A stretch of DNA of 64,000 nt from Collimonas humicola (GCF_018304945.1 NZ_JAGQEE010000001.1:248001-312000), one strand, 5' to 3'. Positions 1 to 6,950 are shown, counted from the first letter of the stretch. Numbers and translations are program-made. Notes: generated from the sequence alone by a model not told the origin.

Positions 1-273
1 AGCACGGATTGCCGCGGAGAGGTACATTCCAGTCCAAAGTTCAATCGCGGGTCCGGTCGTCAACGTTAGTCCGGTCGACCTCTTTGGCATAGGTCCTGGC
101 TTCTCCGCTTTGGGTCAAGCCCGCCGTCAATGTTTGAGTGCGGACAGTTACTATCGGTCAGGAGCGGTCTGCGGTGCATCCCGCGAATTTGAGGGTGTTT
201 TTACAATTTCCATGGCAGCTTACCCAGCATTCGACAGGTGGGTACGTTTAGGTGAACTACTACAGGAGGGAAT
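1..273. other. Left-edge intergenic stretch with array-type repeat debris
   Basis: No gene is supported before the first clear start at 274. The stretch contains short words that recur between the following genes (for example TCCGCTTTGGGTC near 103-115 and TGCGGACAGTT near 139-149). This suggests the cassette-like array continues to the left of the window. Confidence 0.4.
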
Positions 274-699
274 ATGTCTGAGCGCGACGCTAAGCTCCAC
301 GGTTGCTGGCGGTTGGTTTCTCTTGATACTGAGCTTCAGGAGTCAAAGGAGCGCACTCAACCGTGGGGCGCCGACCCCAATGGGTATCTTATTTTCGGCT
401 CTGACGGGCGAATGATGGTACTAGTTACCGCACAGGCGCGGGAGCCTGGGAATACAGATGAGAAACTGGTGGCACTTTTCCGTACCGTGATGGCCTATAC
501 AGGACGATACCGGATAGATGGAGATAGGTTCATCACAAAGGTTGACTCATCTTGGAATGAGGCCTGGAACGGCAGTGAGCAGGAACGATTCTACAAGCTT
601 GATGGAGACACGCTCGACGTCTTTACGGCCTGGATGCCGAATCCGTTAGTATCAGGAAATCCAATAGGACGGGCTATTCTCAGTTTTAGACGCGAGTAA
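274..699 (+). CDS. Lipocalin-like domain protein
   Basis: A 141-residue protein without signal peptide. It has the pattern of the lipocalin-like (Lipocalin_5) family: an N-terminal GCWRLVS segment, then NGYLIFGSDGRMMVLV, a YTGRYRIDGDRF strand pair and a C-terminal FYKLDGDTLDV / ILSFRR pair. These are the usual strand signatures of a small beta-barrel in soluble bacterial proteins of unknown ligand. The start is fixed by a strong AGGAGG seven bases upstream. It is the first complete gene of a same-strand run of small, mostly unrelated genes. Family placement is from remembered motifs; ligand and role are unknown. Confidence 0.75.
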   Translation: MSERDAKLHGCWRLVSLDTELQESKERTQPWGADPNGYLIFGSDGRMMVLVTAQAREPGNTDEKLVALFRTVMAYTGRYRIDGDRFITKVDSSWNEAWNGSEQERFYKLDGDTLDVFTAWMPNPLVSGNPIGRAILSFRRE

Positions 700-824
700 T
701 TTCCCCTACGCTGCGTTCGCGCCACAGTCGCTAGTTTGCGGGTCATCAAGTCGCCGGCGAGTCTGGCAGCCAGACGTCCACCTTTGAATGACCGCATTGT
801 GGCGGCCTCTAGGTCGGCTCTGGG

Positions 825-874
825 TCGAAATCAACCCGTCGCGACCGGTTCAAAACGGCCAGCAGCAGTCACTG
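825..874 (+). repeat. Inter-gene repeat, long form (copy 1)
   Basis: Contains GGGTCGAAATCAACC, then CGCGACCGGTTCAA and the core-like CGGCCAGCAGCAGTCA. The order TCGA - CGACCGG - TTCAA - CGGCCA is shared with copies at 3177-3220 and 3671-3715. A six-pair hairpin (GTCTGG / CCAGAC) lies just upstream at 761-775. Confidence 0.5.
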
Positions 875-938
875 ACGAATCCGGTTCAGAGCAGATATCT
901 GACGCCATCGTCGCATGCTAATCCAAGGAAAATAACGA

Positions 939-1499
939 ATGCCGAATGACGATCGCACCAAGATAATTAACAGCAGGACACCGGAGTCAGCGGCCATGTT
1001 GGCAAACATCAAGCGAGCGATGACGATCACTGCCAGACTTAATCGTTTGACGTTCAACGATGCGGACGAAGTTCGGGCTTTGTTCAGCGAACTTATCGGT
1101 AAAAAAGTAGACGAGAGCTTTTTATTGATCCCTCCATTTTATACCGCCGGTGGGAACGAAATCCGCGTCGGGCATAATGTCTTCGTAAATCAAAACTGCA
1201 CTTTCTATGATCTTGGCGGCCTCGACATCGCAGACGACGTGATGATCGGGCCGAACGTGAGTATCATCACGGCGGGTCATCCCCTTGAACCATCGCGGCG
1301 ACGCAGCACCACAATCGGAAAGCCTATCGTGATTGAGAAAAACGTGTGGATCGCAGCCGGCGCGACCATCATCGGTGGCGTAACAGTAGGCGAGAATTCG
1401 GTCGTCGCGGCAGGTTCGGTAGTCACCAAGGAAGTTCCCCCGAATACTCTTGTAGGCGGAAATCCGGCGCAAATAATTCGTTCGATTGGCGACGAATAA
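939..1499 (+). CDS. Sugar O-acetyltransferase (LacA/Maa-type left-handed beta-helix)
   Basis: A 186-residue acetyltransferase of the maltose/galactoside O-acetyltransferase family, which uses acetyl-CoA to acetylate a sugar hydroxyl. From about residue 74 it shows the hexapeptide repeat pattern (IRVGHNVFVNQNC, VMIGPNVSI, VIEKNVWIAAGATIIGGVTVG, VVAAGSVVTKEVPPNTLVGGNPAQII). His114 in AGHP matches the catalytic histidine position of LacA-type enzymes. The N-terminal Mac-like helical region is present but divergent. The start is preceded by AAGGA. It sits in the small-gene array with its own leader; substrate unknown. Confidence 0.85.
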   Translation: MPNDDRTKIINSRTPESAAMLANIKRAMTITARLNRLTFNDADEVRALFSELIGKKVDESFLLIPPFYTAGGNEIRVGHNVFVNQNCTFYDLGGLDIADDVMIGPNVSIITAGHPLEPSRRRSTTIGKPIVIEKNVWIAAGATIIGGVTVGENSVVAAGSVVTKEVPPNTLVGGNPAQIIRSIGDE

Positions 1500-1546
1500 G
1501 AGGATGTTCGCAAGGAGGGCAGTTCTGAGCTTCACGAATGACGCAA

Positions 1547-1565
1547 TTCCAAAATCGGACGGTCG
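1547..1565 (+). repeat. Inter-gene repeat core (copy 2)
   Basis: TTCCAAAATCGGACGGTCG closely matches the copy at 4199-4220 (CCAAAAGCGGACGGTTTCG). It lies between the stop at 1499 and the next start at 1609. Confidence 0.55.
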
Positions 1566-1608
1566 AAGACGTCCGCTAAACTGATGACGATGCTGGAGGA
1601 ATTTGATC

Positions 1609-1827
1609 ATGAAATTTGATTGGCACGGCGGAGTAATTTTACGGACAACGTTGGTCGATTCCGCCTACAAAAATACGCAGAACGTTCGGCGCTTTCTTTC
1701 ACATCAGTGTGGACCGGAGTTCAAATTTGACCGCGATCTGATGGCATGGATACGAAACGATGATGAGAAGAACATGGGCGACGTTGTGGACGAATGGATC
1801 CGTCGACGTACAATGGCGCAAGACTAG
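1609..1827 (+). CDS. Small DUF6434-type protein
   Basis: A 72-residue protein. The ATG at 1609 is preferred over a TTG six bases earlier because GGAGGA at 1595-1600 is ideally spaced for it. The pattern FDWHGG, then DSAYKNTQNVRRF, FKFDRDLMAWIRND and MGDVVDEW matches a domain I recall as DUF6434, elsewhere found at the end of SAP-domain proteins and as a stand-alone small protein. No catalytic motif is evident; a nucleic-acid or protein-binding role is possible but unproven. It is part of the same-strand array. Confidence 0.65.
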   Translation: MKFDWHGGVILRTTLVDSAYKNTQNVRRFLSHQCGPEFKFDRDLMAWIRNDDEKNMGDVVDEWIRRRTMAQD

Positions 1828-1840
1828 CAAATGACTCATT

Positions 1841-1860
1841 CCGGCCAGTTGCAGACATTC
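1841..1860 (+). repeat. Inter-gene repeat core (copy 3)
   Basis: CCGGCCAGTTGCAGACATTC. Same family as the other gaps, 13 bases after a stop and about 68 bases before the next start. Confidence 0.6.
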
Positions 1861-1928
1861 GAACATGCGTTTCGCGGCACTCAGGTTGAGTGTGTCGTAT
1901 GGAAATACAACATAAAACGTCAACGCCA

Positions 1929-2507
1929 ATGAACCAACTTGATGAAAAGATTATCAGCACCGAGCGCTTGGTCCTGTACCCACTGAACGTATCGCACGCT
2001 GAGCATATGTTTCACGGGTTGAGCGATTTAGGCAGCTATGATTTCACGCCCGATTTGCCGTACAGGGATGTGGCGGCACTCGCCGAGCGCTATGCGCGAC
2101 TGGAACGCCGTCGATCACCCGACGGGCGAGAGGTTTGGCTAAATTGGGTGATCGAATCTGCGGCTACGCAACAACTGGTTGGCTACGTGCAATTCACGGT
2201 GAAGCCCTTCGAACAACGAGCGCTCATCGCTTATTTCGTCTTCGCATCTCATCGCAAACAAGGAATCGCGAACGAAGCCGTTGGAGCAGCGCTGTCAGAA
2301 GTCGTGGCCAGTTTCCAACTGACACGTGTGGACGCAGAGATCGACACTCGGAACACAGCGTCGATCACTTTAATCGAAAGGTTAGGATTTAAGCGAACGA
2401 GGCTGGTGCCGCACGCCGACGAATTCAAAGGGGCAATCAGCGACGAGTATCATTACTGGCTTACCGTTTCAGGTAGCGCGTCGGCAGGCGACAACACCGG
2501 ACTTTGA
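1929..2507 (+). CDS. GNAT family N-acetyltransferase (RimJ/RimL-like)
   Basis: A 192-residue protein with the GNAT order: ISTERLVLYPL near the N-terminus, LVGYVQFTV (strand 4), then the acetyl-CoA-binding region FASHRKQGIANEAV, and DAEIDTRNTASITLIERLGFKRT near the C-terminus. This is the usual layout of the Acetyltransf_3 subgroup, which acetylates amino groups of proteins or small molecules. The start is uncertain: an upstream in-frame GTG at 1890 and ATG at 1899 exist, but conservation begins about residue 9 of the ATG at 1929, and no site has a strong Shine-Dalgarno. Acceptor unknown. Confidence 0.8.
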   Translation: MNQLDEKIISTERLVLYPLNVSHAEHMFHGLSDLGSYDFTPDLPYRDVAALAERYARLERRRSPDGREVWLNWVIESAATQQLVGYVQFTVKPFEQRALIAYFVFASHRKQGIANEAVGAALSEVVASFQLTRVDAEIDTRNTASITLIERLGFKRTRLVPHADEFKGAISDEYHYWLTVSGSASAGDNTGL

Positions 2508-2537
2508 TATCTACTGCGATATTTTTACCGGCAGAAG

Positions 2538-2596
2538 TCGGCCAACACCGACCGGTCGCCGGAGTTGCTCAGCTACCGGCAAATCGGATGTCAAAT
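2538..2596 (+). repeat. Inter-gene repeat, divergent copy 4
   Basis: Contains GTCGGCCAACACCGACCGG and, 40 bases on, CCGGCAAATCGGATGTCAAA, the latter resembling the core. It lies between the stop at 2507 and the next start. Confidence 0.4.
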
Positions 2597-2660
2597 TCCA
2601 AATAGATAGGCTTGGGGCACGGCTCCAGCAACATCACTTTATGAACTATGGAAAGGAGGA

Positions 2661-2948
2661 ATGTGTAAATGCTTCGAACATCAAACAACCGAATCACAAG
2701 AATTGGAAAAACACATGCAAGTACATATCTTCAGAGGTCCTGGCCGTATTTTTGGCTTTACCGCTCACCCATCAGGTCAAAATCTGCCGCAGAAGTATGC
2801 ACCGTGGCTAGAATTTAGGACCGTTGAACTTCTCAAGGGCCAACATACGCCTGGTGTGGACGCGAACGAATGCCTATGCGACATCGAGACTTATGGAATA
2901 CACGTAACCGACGCCCACATTCGAATCACTGAGGAGGCGATTCGGTAG
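2661..2948 (+). CDS. Small protein of unknown function
   Basis: A reading frame of 95 residues; I do not recognise a named family. From Met19 (start at 2715, 77 residues) the sequence looks like a compact soluble domain: QVHIFRGPGRIFGFTAHPSG, then PQKYAPWLEFRTVEL, DIETYGIHVTDAHIRI. The start is doubtful. GGAGGA at 2655-2660 abuts the ATG at 2661 with no spacer, and is ideally spaced instead for an out-of-frame ATG at 2669 whose frame closes after about 50 codons. Either translation begins at 2715 or the leader has drifted. Confidence 0.6.
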   Translation: MCKCFEHQTTESQELEKHMQVHIFRGPGRIFGFTAHPSGQNLPQKYAPWLEFRTVELLKGQHTPGVDANECLCDIETYGIHVTDAHIRITEEAIR

Positions 2949-3038
2949 GTAATCTCCACGTCACGCACAGATGCCGTCTGCAAGCGTCAATGATGCACCC
3001 AGCAGGGCGCAAGTTGGCGGGCTGAACCATCATTGCAC

Positions 3039-3068
3039 CAGCCAGTCGCGGCGAGCCGCGATTGGCTG
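3039..3068 (+). other. Near-perfect 13-pair hairpin
   Basis: Arms CAGCCAGTCGCGG and CCGCGATTGGCTG pair over 13 positions with one G-T wobble around a CGAG loop. No T-run follows, so it is not a standard terminator. Its placement in an array gap suggests a structural element of the array. Confidence 0.6.
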
Positions 3069-3176
3069 CAGAATTCAGAAGTGAATGGCGAGGCATCGCG
3101 ACAATTTTCGCTTGAGCTTATGTACCTTCATGAATGTCCGCTGTCGCGAAGCGCGACCGTTCGCAACGGGGCGAAA

Positions 3177-3220
3177 TCGACCTATCACGACCGGCTCAAC
3201 ACGGCCAAAAGGAGACGGTG
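3177..3220 (+). repeat. Inter-gene repeat, long form (copy 5)
   Basis: TCGACCTATCACGACCGG followed by CTCAACACGGCCAAAAGG and AGACGGT. It aligns over its whole length with 3671-3715. Confidence 0.6.
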
Positions 3221-3276
3221 GGGTATTTTGTCTATATTTCTAAGAAGCTGGCTCAACCACAAAAAAGAAAATCTTC

Positions 3277-3552
3277 ATGCACTCTGAAATACATATAGAA
3301 AATATTTTCGCTGAGAATACTGAGGCGGGCCTATTTCTTATAATGCAGTGTCAAGTAGTCAATGGCGCAGTGCAGATCGGTGCGAACGTGAGCTTGCCGT
3401 TTAGCGCTGGAATCGATATGACGATACCAGTCGATGGTATTGAAGTTATTGCAGATCGACACATTAAAATTAAAGTTCGATGTGAAGATTCTGCGGAAAT
3501 TGATTTTCTTCTCGGATTGGATCTCAACGGAGAGAGCTTACTAGTTGAATAA
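3277..3552 (+). CDS. Small protein of unknown function
   Basis: A 91-residue protein starting at an ATG with only a weak purine leader. Alternating hydrophobic residues (LFLIMQCQVVNGAVQIG, DMTIPVDGIEVIADRHIKI, EIDFLLGLDLNGESLLVE) predict a mostly beta domain, possibly a small barrel. I do not recognise the family with confidence. It is flanked on both sides by the long-form inter-gene repeat, giving a cassette-like unit of roughly 500 bases. Confidence 0.6.
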   Translation: MHSEIHIENIFAENTEAGLFLIMQCQVVNGAVQIGANVSLPFSAGIDMTIPVDGIEVIADRHIKIKVRCEDSAEIDFLLGLDLNGESLLVE

Positions 3553-3670
3553 ACCAGTTGGAAAGTATAAGTGCAATACAAATTCGACTCTACCTACTAA
3601 TATCCACTCTCGTTTTTCCGTGCAACGGATGTCTGCTTTGGAGAAATTCGACCGGCGGCTTGGGGGCGAG

Positions 3671-3715
3671 TCGAGTCTATCGTGACGGGCTCAATTCGGC
3701 CAAAAGCCGCCAATT
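3671..3715 (+). repeat. Inter-gene repeat, long form (copy 6)
   Basis: TCGAGTCTATCGTGACGGG followed by CTCAATTCGGCCAAAAGC. It is the closest partner of the copy at 3177-3220. Confidence 0.6.
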
Positions 3716-3737
3716 CCATTTTTTTGAGGATCCAATT

Positions 3738-4169
3738 ATGGCAACGTTGGAACGCGCAATTGCAATTGCAGCAGCGGCTCACGCAGGACAGGTAGACAAG
3801 GCGGGACAACCTTATATCTTGCATCCGCTACGGGTGATGTTACGTGTTACATCGGAGCATGAGCGAATGGCAGCAGTGCTTCACGACGTCGTCGAGGACA
3901 CAGGCGTGTCGCTGCAGCAGCTCATTGCTGAAGGATTTCCGCCGCAGGTCATCGCGGCCGATGCACTAACTAAGCGACCTGGCGAATCACGCGTGCAGGC
4001 TGCGCGAAGAGCATCTATCAACTTAATTGGACGCGAAGTGAAACTGGCAGATAACGCGGAGAACATGGACCTAACTCGTATTCAGAACCCGTCGGCCCGT
4101 GATTTCGCTCGAGTTGAAGAATATAGGGTTGTGCGTGAAATTTTGCTGAAACGCGGAACCGTAAGCTGA
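3738..4169 (+). CDS. RelA/SpoT-type HD-domain hydrolase (small alarmone hydrolase-like)
   Basis: A 143-residue, single-domain protein with the HD_4 signature of (p)ppGpp hydrolases: AHAGQVDKAGQPYILHPLRV (His15, His30), AAVLHDVVEDTG (His49-Asp50, Glu53-Asp54) and VKLADNAENMDL near residue 95. These are the metal-binding and catalytic positions used by SpoT and Mesh1-like enzymes. No synthetase, TGS or ACT domain follows. The start is chosen for GAGGA at 3726-3730, seven bases upstream. The enzyme could remove pyrophosphate from alarmones or act on another nucleotide; the substrate is inferred only from the family. Confidence 0.8.
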   Translation: MATLERAIAIAAAAHAGQVDKAGQPYILHPLRVMLRVTSEHERMAAVLHDVVEDTGVSLQQLIAEGFPPQVIAADALTKRPGESRVQAARRASINLIGREVKLADNAENMDLTRIQNPSARDFARVEEYRVVREILLKRGTVS

Positions 4170-4189
4170 AAGAACCATTCGGCTCTAAC

Positions 4190-4220
4190 CGGCTAGTTCC
4201 GGCCAAAAGCGGACGGTTTC
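4190..4220 (+). repeat. Inter-gene repeat core (copy 7)
   Basis: GGCTAGTTCCGGCCAAAAGC then GGACGGTTTCG. This is among the best matches to the consensus core, 20 bases after the stop at 4169 and 26 before the next start. Confidence 0.65.
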
Positions 4221-4245
4221 GAAGACTAATATCAACAAACCCGAA

Positions 4246-4647
4246 ATGAATATGGACGCTCCACTTTTTACGCCAGAACAGTTCGTGCATTACTCAGGTA
4301 CCGCCCAAATTGATGTGGAGCTTCGGAGATGGTTGCGTTCTCAAGTTATGTCGGAACGCGTGGACTTTATAAACAAACTATTCCCACACAACTACAGATA
4401 TGCTCTCGCGCTCGTGAGGTCCTCCCGGTTGCCAACTGATGAAATCGCGCGAATGCTTCGCTACTGGCTATCTCTGGGGGCACATAATTGTAGTCAAGGG
4501 CTTATTGAAGGTCTTGTTCCTGTGCTTGGCGAACGACGATTCTGGAACATCGCTGCTCAAGCGGAACTGAACCCGGCTATGTCTGATTTCTTAAATTATC
4601 ATAGCCACGGTAAGCTTGAGAAATACAGAAATCCGAACTTGGATTGA
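4246..4647 (+). CDS. Protein of unknown function
   Basis: A 133-residue soluble protein, probably largely helical (DVELRRWLRSQVMSERVDF, RYALALVRSSRLPTDEIARML, NCSQGLIEGLVPVLGERRFW), with no signal peptide or membrane segment. Two ATGs six bases apart (4246, 4252) could start it; neither has a clear ribosome site. I recognise no family. It follows an inter-gene repeat copy closely, as the other array genes do. Confidence 0.55.
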   Translation: MNMDAPLFTPEQFVHYSGTAQIDVELRRWLRSQVMSERVDFINKLFPHNYRYALALVRSSRLPTDEIARMLRYWLSLGAHNCSQGLIEGLVPVLGERRFWNIAAQAELNPAMSDFLNYHSHGKLEKYRNPNLD

Positions 4648-4668
4648 TGTCACTATTGAGTCCGGAAA

Positions 4669-4690
4669 CGGCCAATTGCTGACGGTCGAA
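4669..4690 (+). repeat. Inter-gene repeat core (copy 8)
   Basis: GAAACGGCCAATTGCTGACG then GTCG. Same family, between the stop at 4647 and the next start. Confidence 0.6.
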
Positions 4691-4760
4691 AGTGTCTGTC
4701 AAACTCATGGCGACTCACCTATTGGGACTAGTTGTGATTCAGCATGGAAGTTCAAAATCT

Positions 4761-5138
4761 ATGAAAAAGCCATTTGATTTATATCCGAACGAACTGTTGC
4801 CATCTGGGTTTCAGTATCCCGAATCTCTGAAGAAAATTGCTGCGCATGGTGCCTTCCAAGAGATTATTCCTTGGTGGTTCTACAACGTGCAGAATGGGGG
4901 ACTTGCTTATAAGTTGAGGGAGTCGGATGGCAGAAATCTGGTTCCGTTTGCAAAATGTGATGACGATGACAATGATATTGCTTGCTTTGATGGGGATGAT
5001 ATCGGTGGAAATCCCAAAGTATTGATCAAGAATCATTTTGATAAATTTGATTATCCTGGGCGTCGGTATTCTTATGCTGATTTTGATGAATGGTATGAAG
5101 CCGCGCAAGCATATGCCAGACGCTTACGTGGGCAATGA
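4761..5138 (+). CDS. SMI1/KNR4 (SUKH)-like protein, possible immunity protein
   Basis: A 125-residue acidic protein. Its second half (NLVPFAKCDDDDNDIACFDG, then GGNPKVLIKNHFD and YSYADFDEWYEAAQAYARRL) has the SUKH-superfamily layout: a 'PFA...D.D..ACWD'-type strand block, a 'V.V.HDF'-type strand and a terminal acidic helix. SUKH proteins often neutralise contact-dependent or polymorphic toxins, but many have no known partner, and no toxin gene adjoins here. The frame also opens at a GTG at 4692, but that lies in repeat sequence. The ATG at 4761 fits the protein better. Confidence 0.55.
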   Translation: MKKPFDLYPNELLPSGFQYPESLKKIAAHGAFQEIIPWWFYNVQNGGLAYKLRESDGRNLVPFAKCDDDDNDIACFDGDDIGGNPKVLIKNHFDKFDYPGRRYSYADFDEWYEAAQAYARRLRGQ

Positions 5139-5171
5139 TTATTTCATCGCCGTCTCTAGGCGATGTCTGCA

Positions 5172-5193
5172 TCCGGCCAACTGCGGACGTTCA
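5172..5193 (+). repeat. Inter-gene repeat core (copy 9)
   Basis: TCCGGCCAACTGCGGACGTT, one of the cleanest matches to the core consensus. Confidence 0.65.
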
Positions 5194-5263
5194 CGCCACG
5201 CTCCAATCTGATGTTGTTCTGCCAAATGAATCGTGTCAATATAAAACGTCTTATTTCGGATAA

Positions 5264-5716
5264 ATGCTCATGCGCATATTCACAAGGCCGCTGCGTGCGG
5301 CTACCTGGCCGTTAGTAGTGGCGTGGTTTAGCTTAACCGCTCTTTACATATCGGTCGGCTTTCTACCGGACGAATATTTGATTTATGTTCGTGGTATTAC
5401 CACTCCGCAAGCCTATCCGGTAAAAATGATATTGATAGAATCGGGTATTTCGGGCGTCACGTTCGCTATCGTGGCGTGGGCGCTGTCGTCACATTCATGG
5501 TCACGCGTGGCCAAGTTTCTTGCTGGCACTGTCATCGCAGGAGCGGTAGGAGTCTTCGCGGGAATGGGGGCAATGCACGCGCCTAGACATTACATATATT
5601 TTGCACTTGGCATGCTCCTTTTAACTTTTGTTTCTCTGTTGGGAACCTTATTTTGGATTGCGCTCGGCGTCATATACAAAACCTCACATGCTGATAGTGG
5701 ACAAACTGGTAGTTAG
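5264..5716 (+). CDS. Small integral membrane protein
   Basis: A 150-residue protein with four predicted membrane segments, roughly residues 13-33, 56-75, 85-107 and 112-137 (ATWPLVVAWFSLTALYISVG; MILIESGISGVTFAIVAWAL; FLAGTVIAGAVGVFAGMGAM; FALGMLLLTFVSLLGTLFWI). No catalytic motif or transporter signature is visible. The start could be either of two ATGs six bases apart. It is an array member of unknown function. Confidence 0.6.
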   Translation: MLMRIFTRPLRAATWPLVVAWFSLTALYISVGFLPDEYLIYVRGITTPQAYPVKMILIESGISGVTFAIVAWALSSHSWSRVAKFLAGTVIAGAVGVFAGMGAMHAPRHYIYFALGMLLLTFVSLLGTLFWIALGVIYKTSHADSGQTGS

Positions 5717-5740
5717 ATATCCATTCATCTACGCCTGGTA

Positions 5741-5759
5741 TCGGCTAGAAGAAGACGGT
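5741..5759 (+). repeat. Inter-gene repeat core, degenerate (copy 10)
   Basis: TCGGCTAGAAGAAGACGGT, comparable to TCGGCCAGAAGCGGACGCT at 6327-6345. Confidence 0.45.
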
Positions 5760-5809
5760 CAGGCATTTCCTCGTAACGGACACATAACAAATCATTTCAC
5801 AGACCACTC

Positions 5810-6301
5810 ATGAAACGTCGCCTTCTAATTTTCGACCTTGATGAAACGTTGGTGCATGCGACGACGACTGAATTGTCGCGCGCTGCGGATTTTGTGCTTC
5901 CGCCATACTTCGTCTACAAGCGGCCATTCTTCAGCGATTTACTAACGGCGGTGGCGCCACTCTATGATCTGGCTGTGTGGTCATCGTCATCGAGAGTTTA
6001 TGTGGATACAGTCGTTACCCAGGTGTTCGGGCAAAAATTTGATGTGAAATTTGCTTGGGCAGTAGAGAAATGTGTTCAGCGTATAGACAATCGGTCTAAC
6101 GGTTACGTCTACATTAAAGACCTTCGGAAGATTCAGAGCCAGGGGTACTCCCTTGACCAAATCACGATTATTGATGACTCTCCCGAGAAGATTAGCCGCC
6201 AACCGCGGAATCACATAAGAATTGAGCCATTTCTTGGGCAACAAAATGACCGTGAGTTGCTGGCGATTGCCGCGAAGCTTCATGTACGGAGTTTGCCTTA
6301 A
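5810..6301 (+). CDS. FCP1/NIF-type HAD phosphatase
   Basis: A 163-residue HAD-superfamily phosphatase of the NLI-interacting-factor (FCP1/SCP) type. FDLDETLVH supplies the DxDxT nucleophile block (Asp9, Asp11, Thr13), WSSSSR near residues 57-62 the second motif, and IIDDSPEK (Asp122-Asp123) the metal-binding motif. These phosphatases are typical of eukaryotic CTD and protein dephosphorylation, and occur sporadically as small stand-alone proteins in bacteria. The length matches a bare catalytic domain. Substrate unknown. The array context suggests an accessory rather than core gene. Confidence 0.8.
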   Translation: MKRRLLIFDLDETLVHATTTELSRAADFVLPPYFVYKRPFFSDLLTAVAPLYDLAVWSSSSRVYVDTVVTQVFGQKFDVKFAWAVEKCVQRIDNRSNGYVYIKDLRKIQSQGYSLDQITIIDDSPEKISRQPRNHIRIEPFLGQQNDRELLAIAAKLHVRSLP

Positions 6302-6325
6302 CGCCGTCATTCGCCGGTGCGTGCT

Positions 6326-6346
6326 TTCGGCCAGAAGCGGACGCTA
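6326..6346 (+). repeat. Inter-gene repeat core (copy 11)
   Basis: TTCGGCCAGAAGCGGACGCT, 25 bases after a stop and 44 before the next start. Confidence 0.65.
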
Positions 6347-6388
6347 TCTTCCACTTCCTTTTTTTGAACACAGGTTTAAGAGTGAGAT

Positions 6389-6898
6389 ATGAAATTCAGT
6401 TACTCGTTTAGCATTACGCCTCCGGCCCCGCCACTCAAAAAGCCACCCGAGAAGCTCGCTGAGTATTCTTACAACGAGTTTCTTCTTGACCTGCCCGAGC
6501 ATTGGCAGCAAATTGCGACAGCCGATGGCAATATGCTGAATTGGCAATCGGATGTTGTTGGCGCGGCAATTACCGTAAGTTGTGATTTCTATGAAATACC
6601 AGACGAAAAATCTCTTAAACTGGCTGAAGTATGTTTGAAGGCGCGGCATGAAGCAATGGAAGTACGAGCACCAGGTCAAGTAACGGTTCTATCTCGAAGC
6701 ATCAAGCCGTACTCCGGAGGTAGCGGACTAGAGATGAGCTACTCGGCTCAGATTCCCGGCAGTACCTACTTGTATCTAGGCTATGTCACATCGAGAAAGG
6801 TCTTCAACTTTTCTCTTACCTACGGTCCGGACAAGGTCGCGGCTGCGGACCTCTACAACCTCATAATGACAGAGCGGCTGCGCGTCAAGATTCCTTGA
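6389..6898 (+). CDS. Protein of unknown function (DcrB-like layout possible)
   Basis: A 169-residue protein without a clear signal peptide. After a proline-rich start (ITPPAPPLKKPPEK) it has FLLDLPEHWQQIATADGNMLNWQS, a central VTVLSRSIKPYSGGSGLEM strand block and a C-terminal KVFNFSLTYGPDK followed by a helix. This loosely resembles small DcrB/DUF1795-type lipid-domain proteins ('..lp..W........l.f.......'), but the match is weak. The start is preceded by GAGTGAG. Otherwise unassigned. Confidence 0.55.
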   Translation: MKFSYSFSITPPAPPLKKPPEKLAEYSYNEFLLDLPEHWQQIATADGNMLNWQSDVVGAAITVSCDFYEIPDEKSLKLAEVCLKARHEAMEVRAPGQVTVLSRSIKPYSGGSGLEMSYSAQIPGSTYLYLGYVTSRKVFNFSLTYGPDKVAAADLYNLIMTERLRVKIP

Positions 6899-6928
6899 TG
6901 TACAACGCTAGACGTGGAATCGTCCGAG

Positions 6929-6950
6929 AACGGCCAATTGCGGACATTTT
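6929..6950 (+). repeat. Inter-gene repeat core (copy 12)
   Basis: AACGGCCAATTGCGGACATT, 30 bases after a stop and 42 before the next start. Confidence 0.65.

Larger units (their letters stand above)
2949..3276. other. Gene-poor gap with two hairpins and a repeat copy
   Basis: No gene supported. An 84-codon frame at 3033-3287 has no recognisable protein character and overlaps repeat elements. The gap holds a strong hairpin at 3039-3068, a smaller one at 3143-3157 (GTCGCG / CGCGAC, loop AAG) and a long-form repeat at 3177-3220. Confidence 0.5.

Noticed and set aside
3033-3287. 84-codon frame between array genes
   Set aside because: It runs through two hairpins and a repeat copy, has no ribosome site and no protein-like composition.
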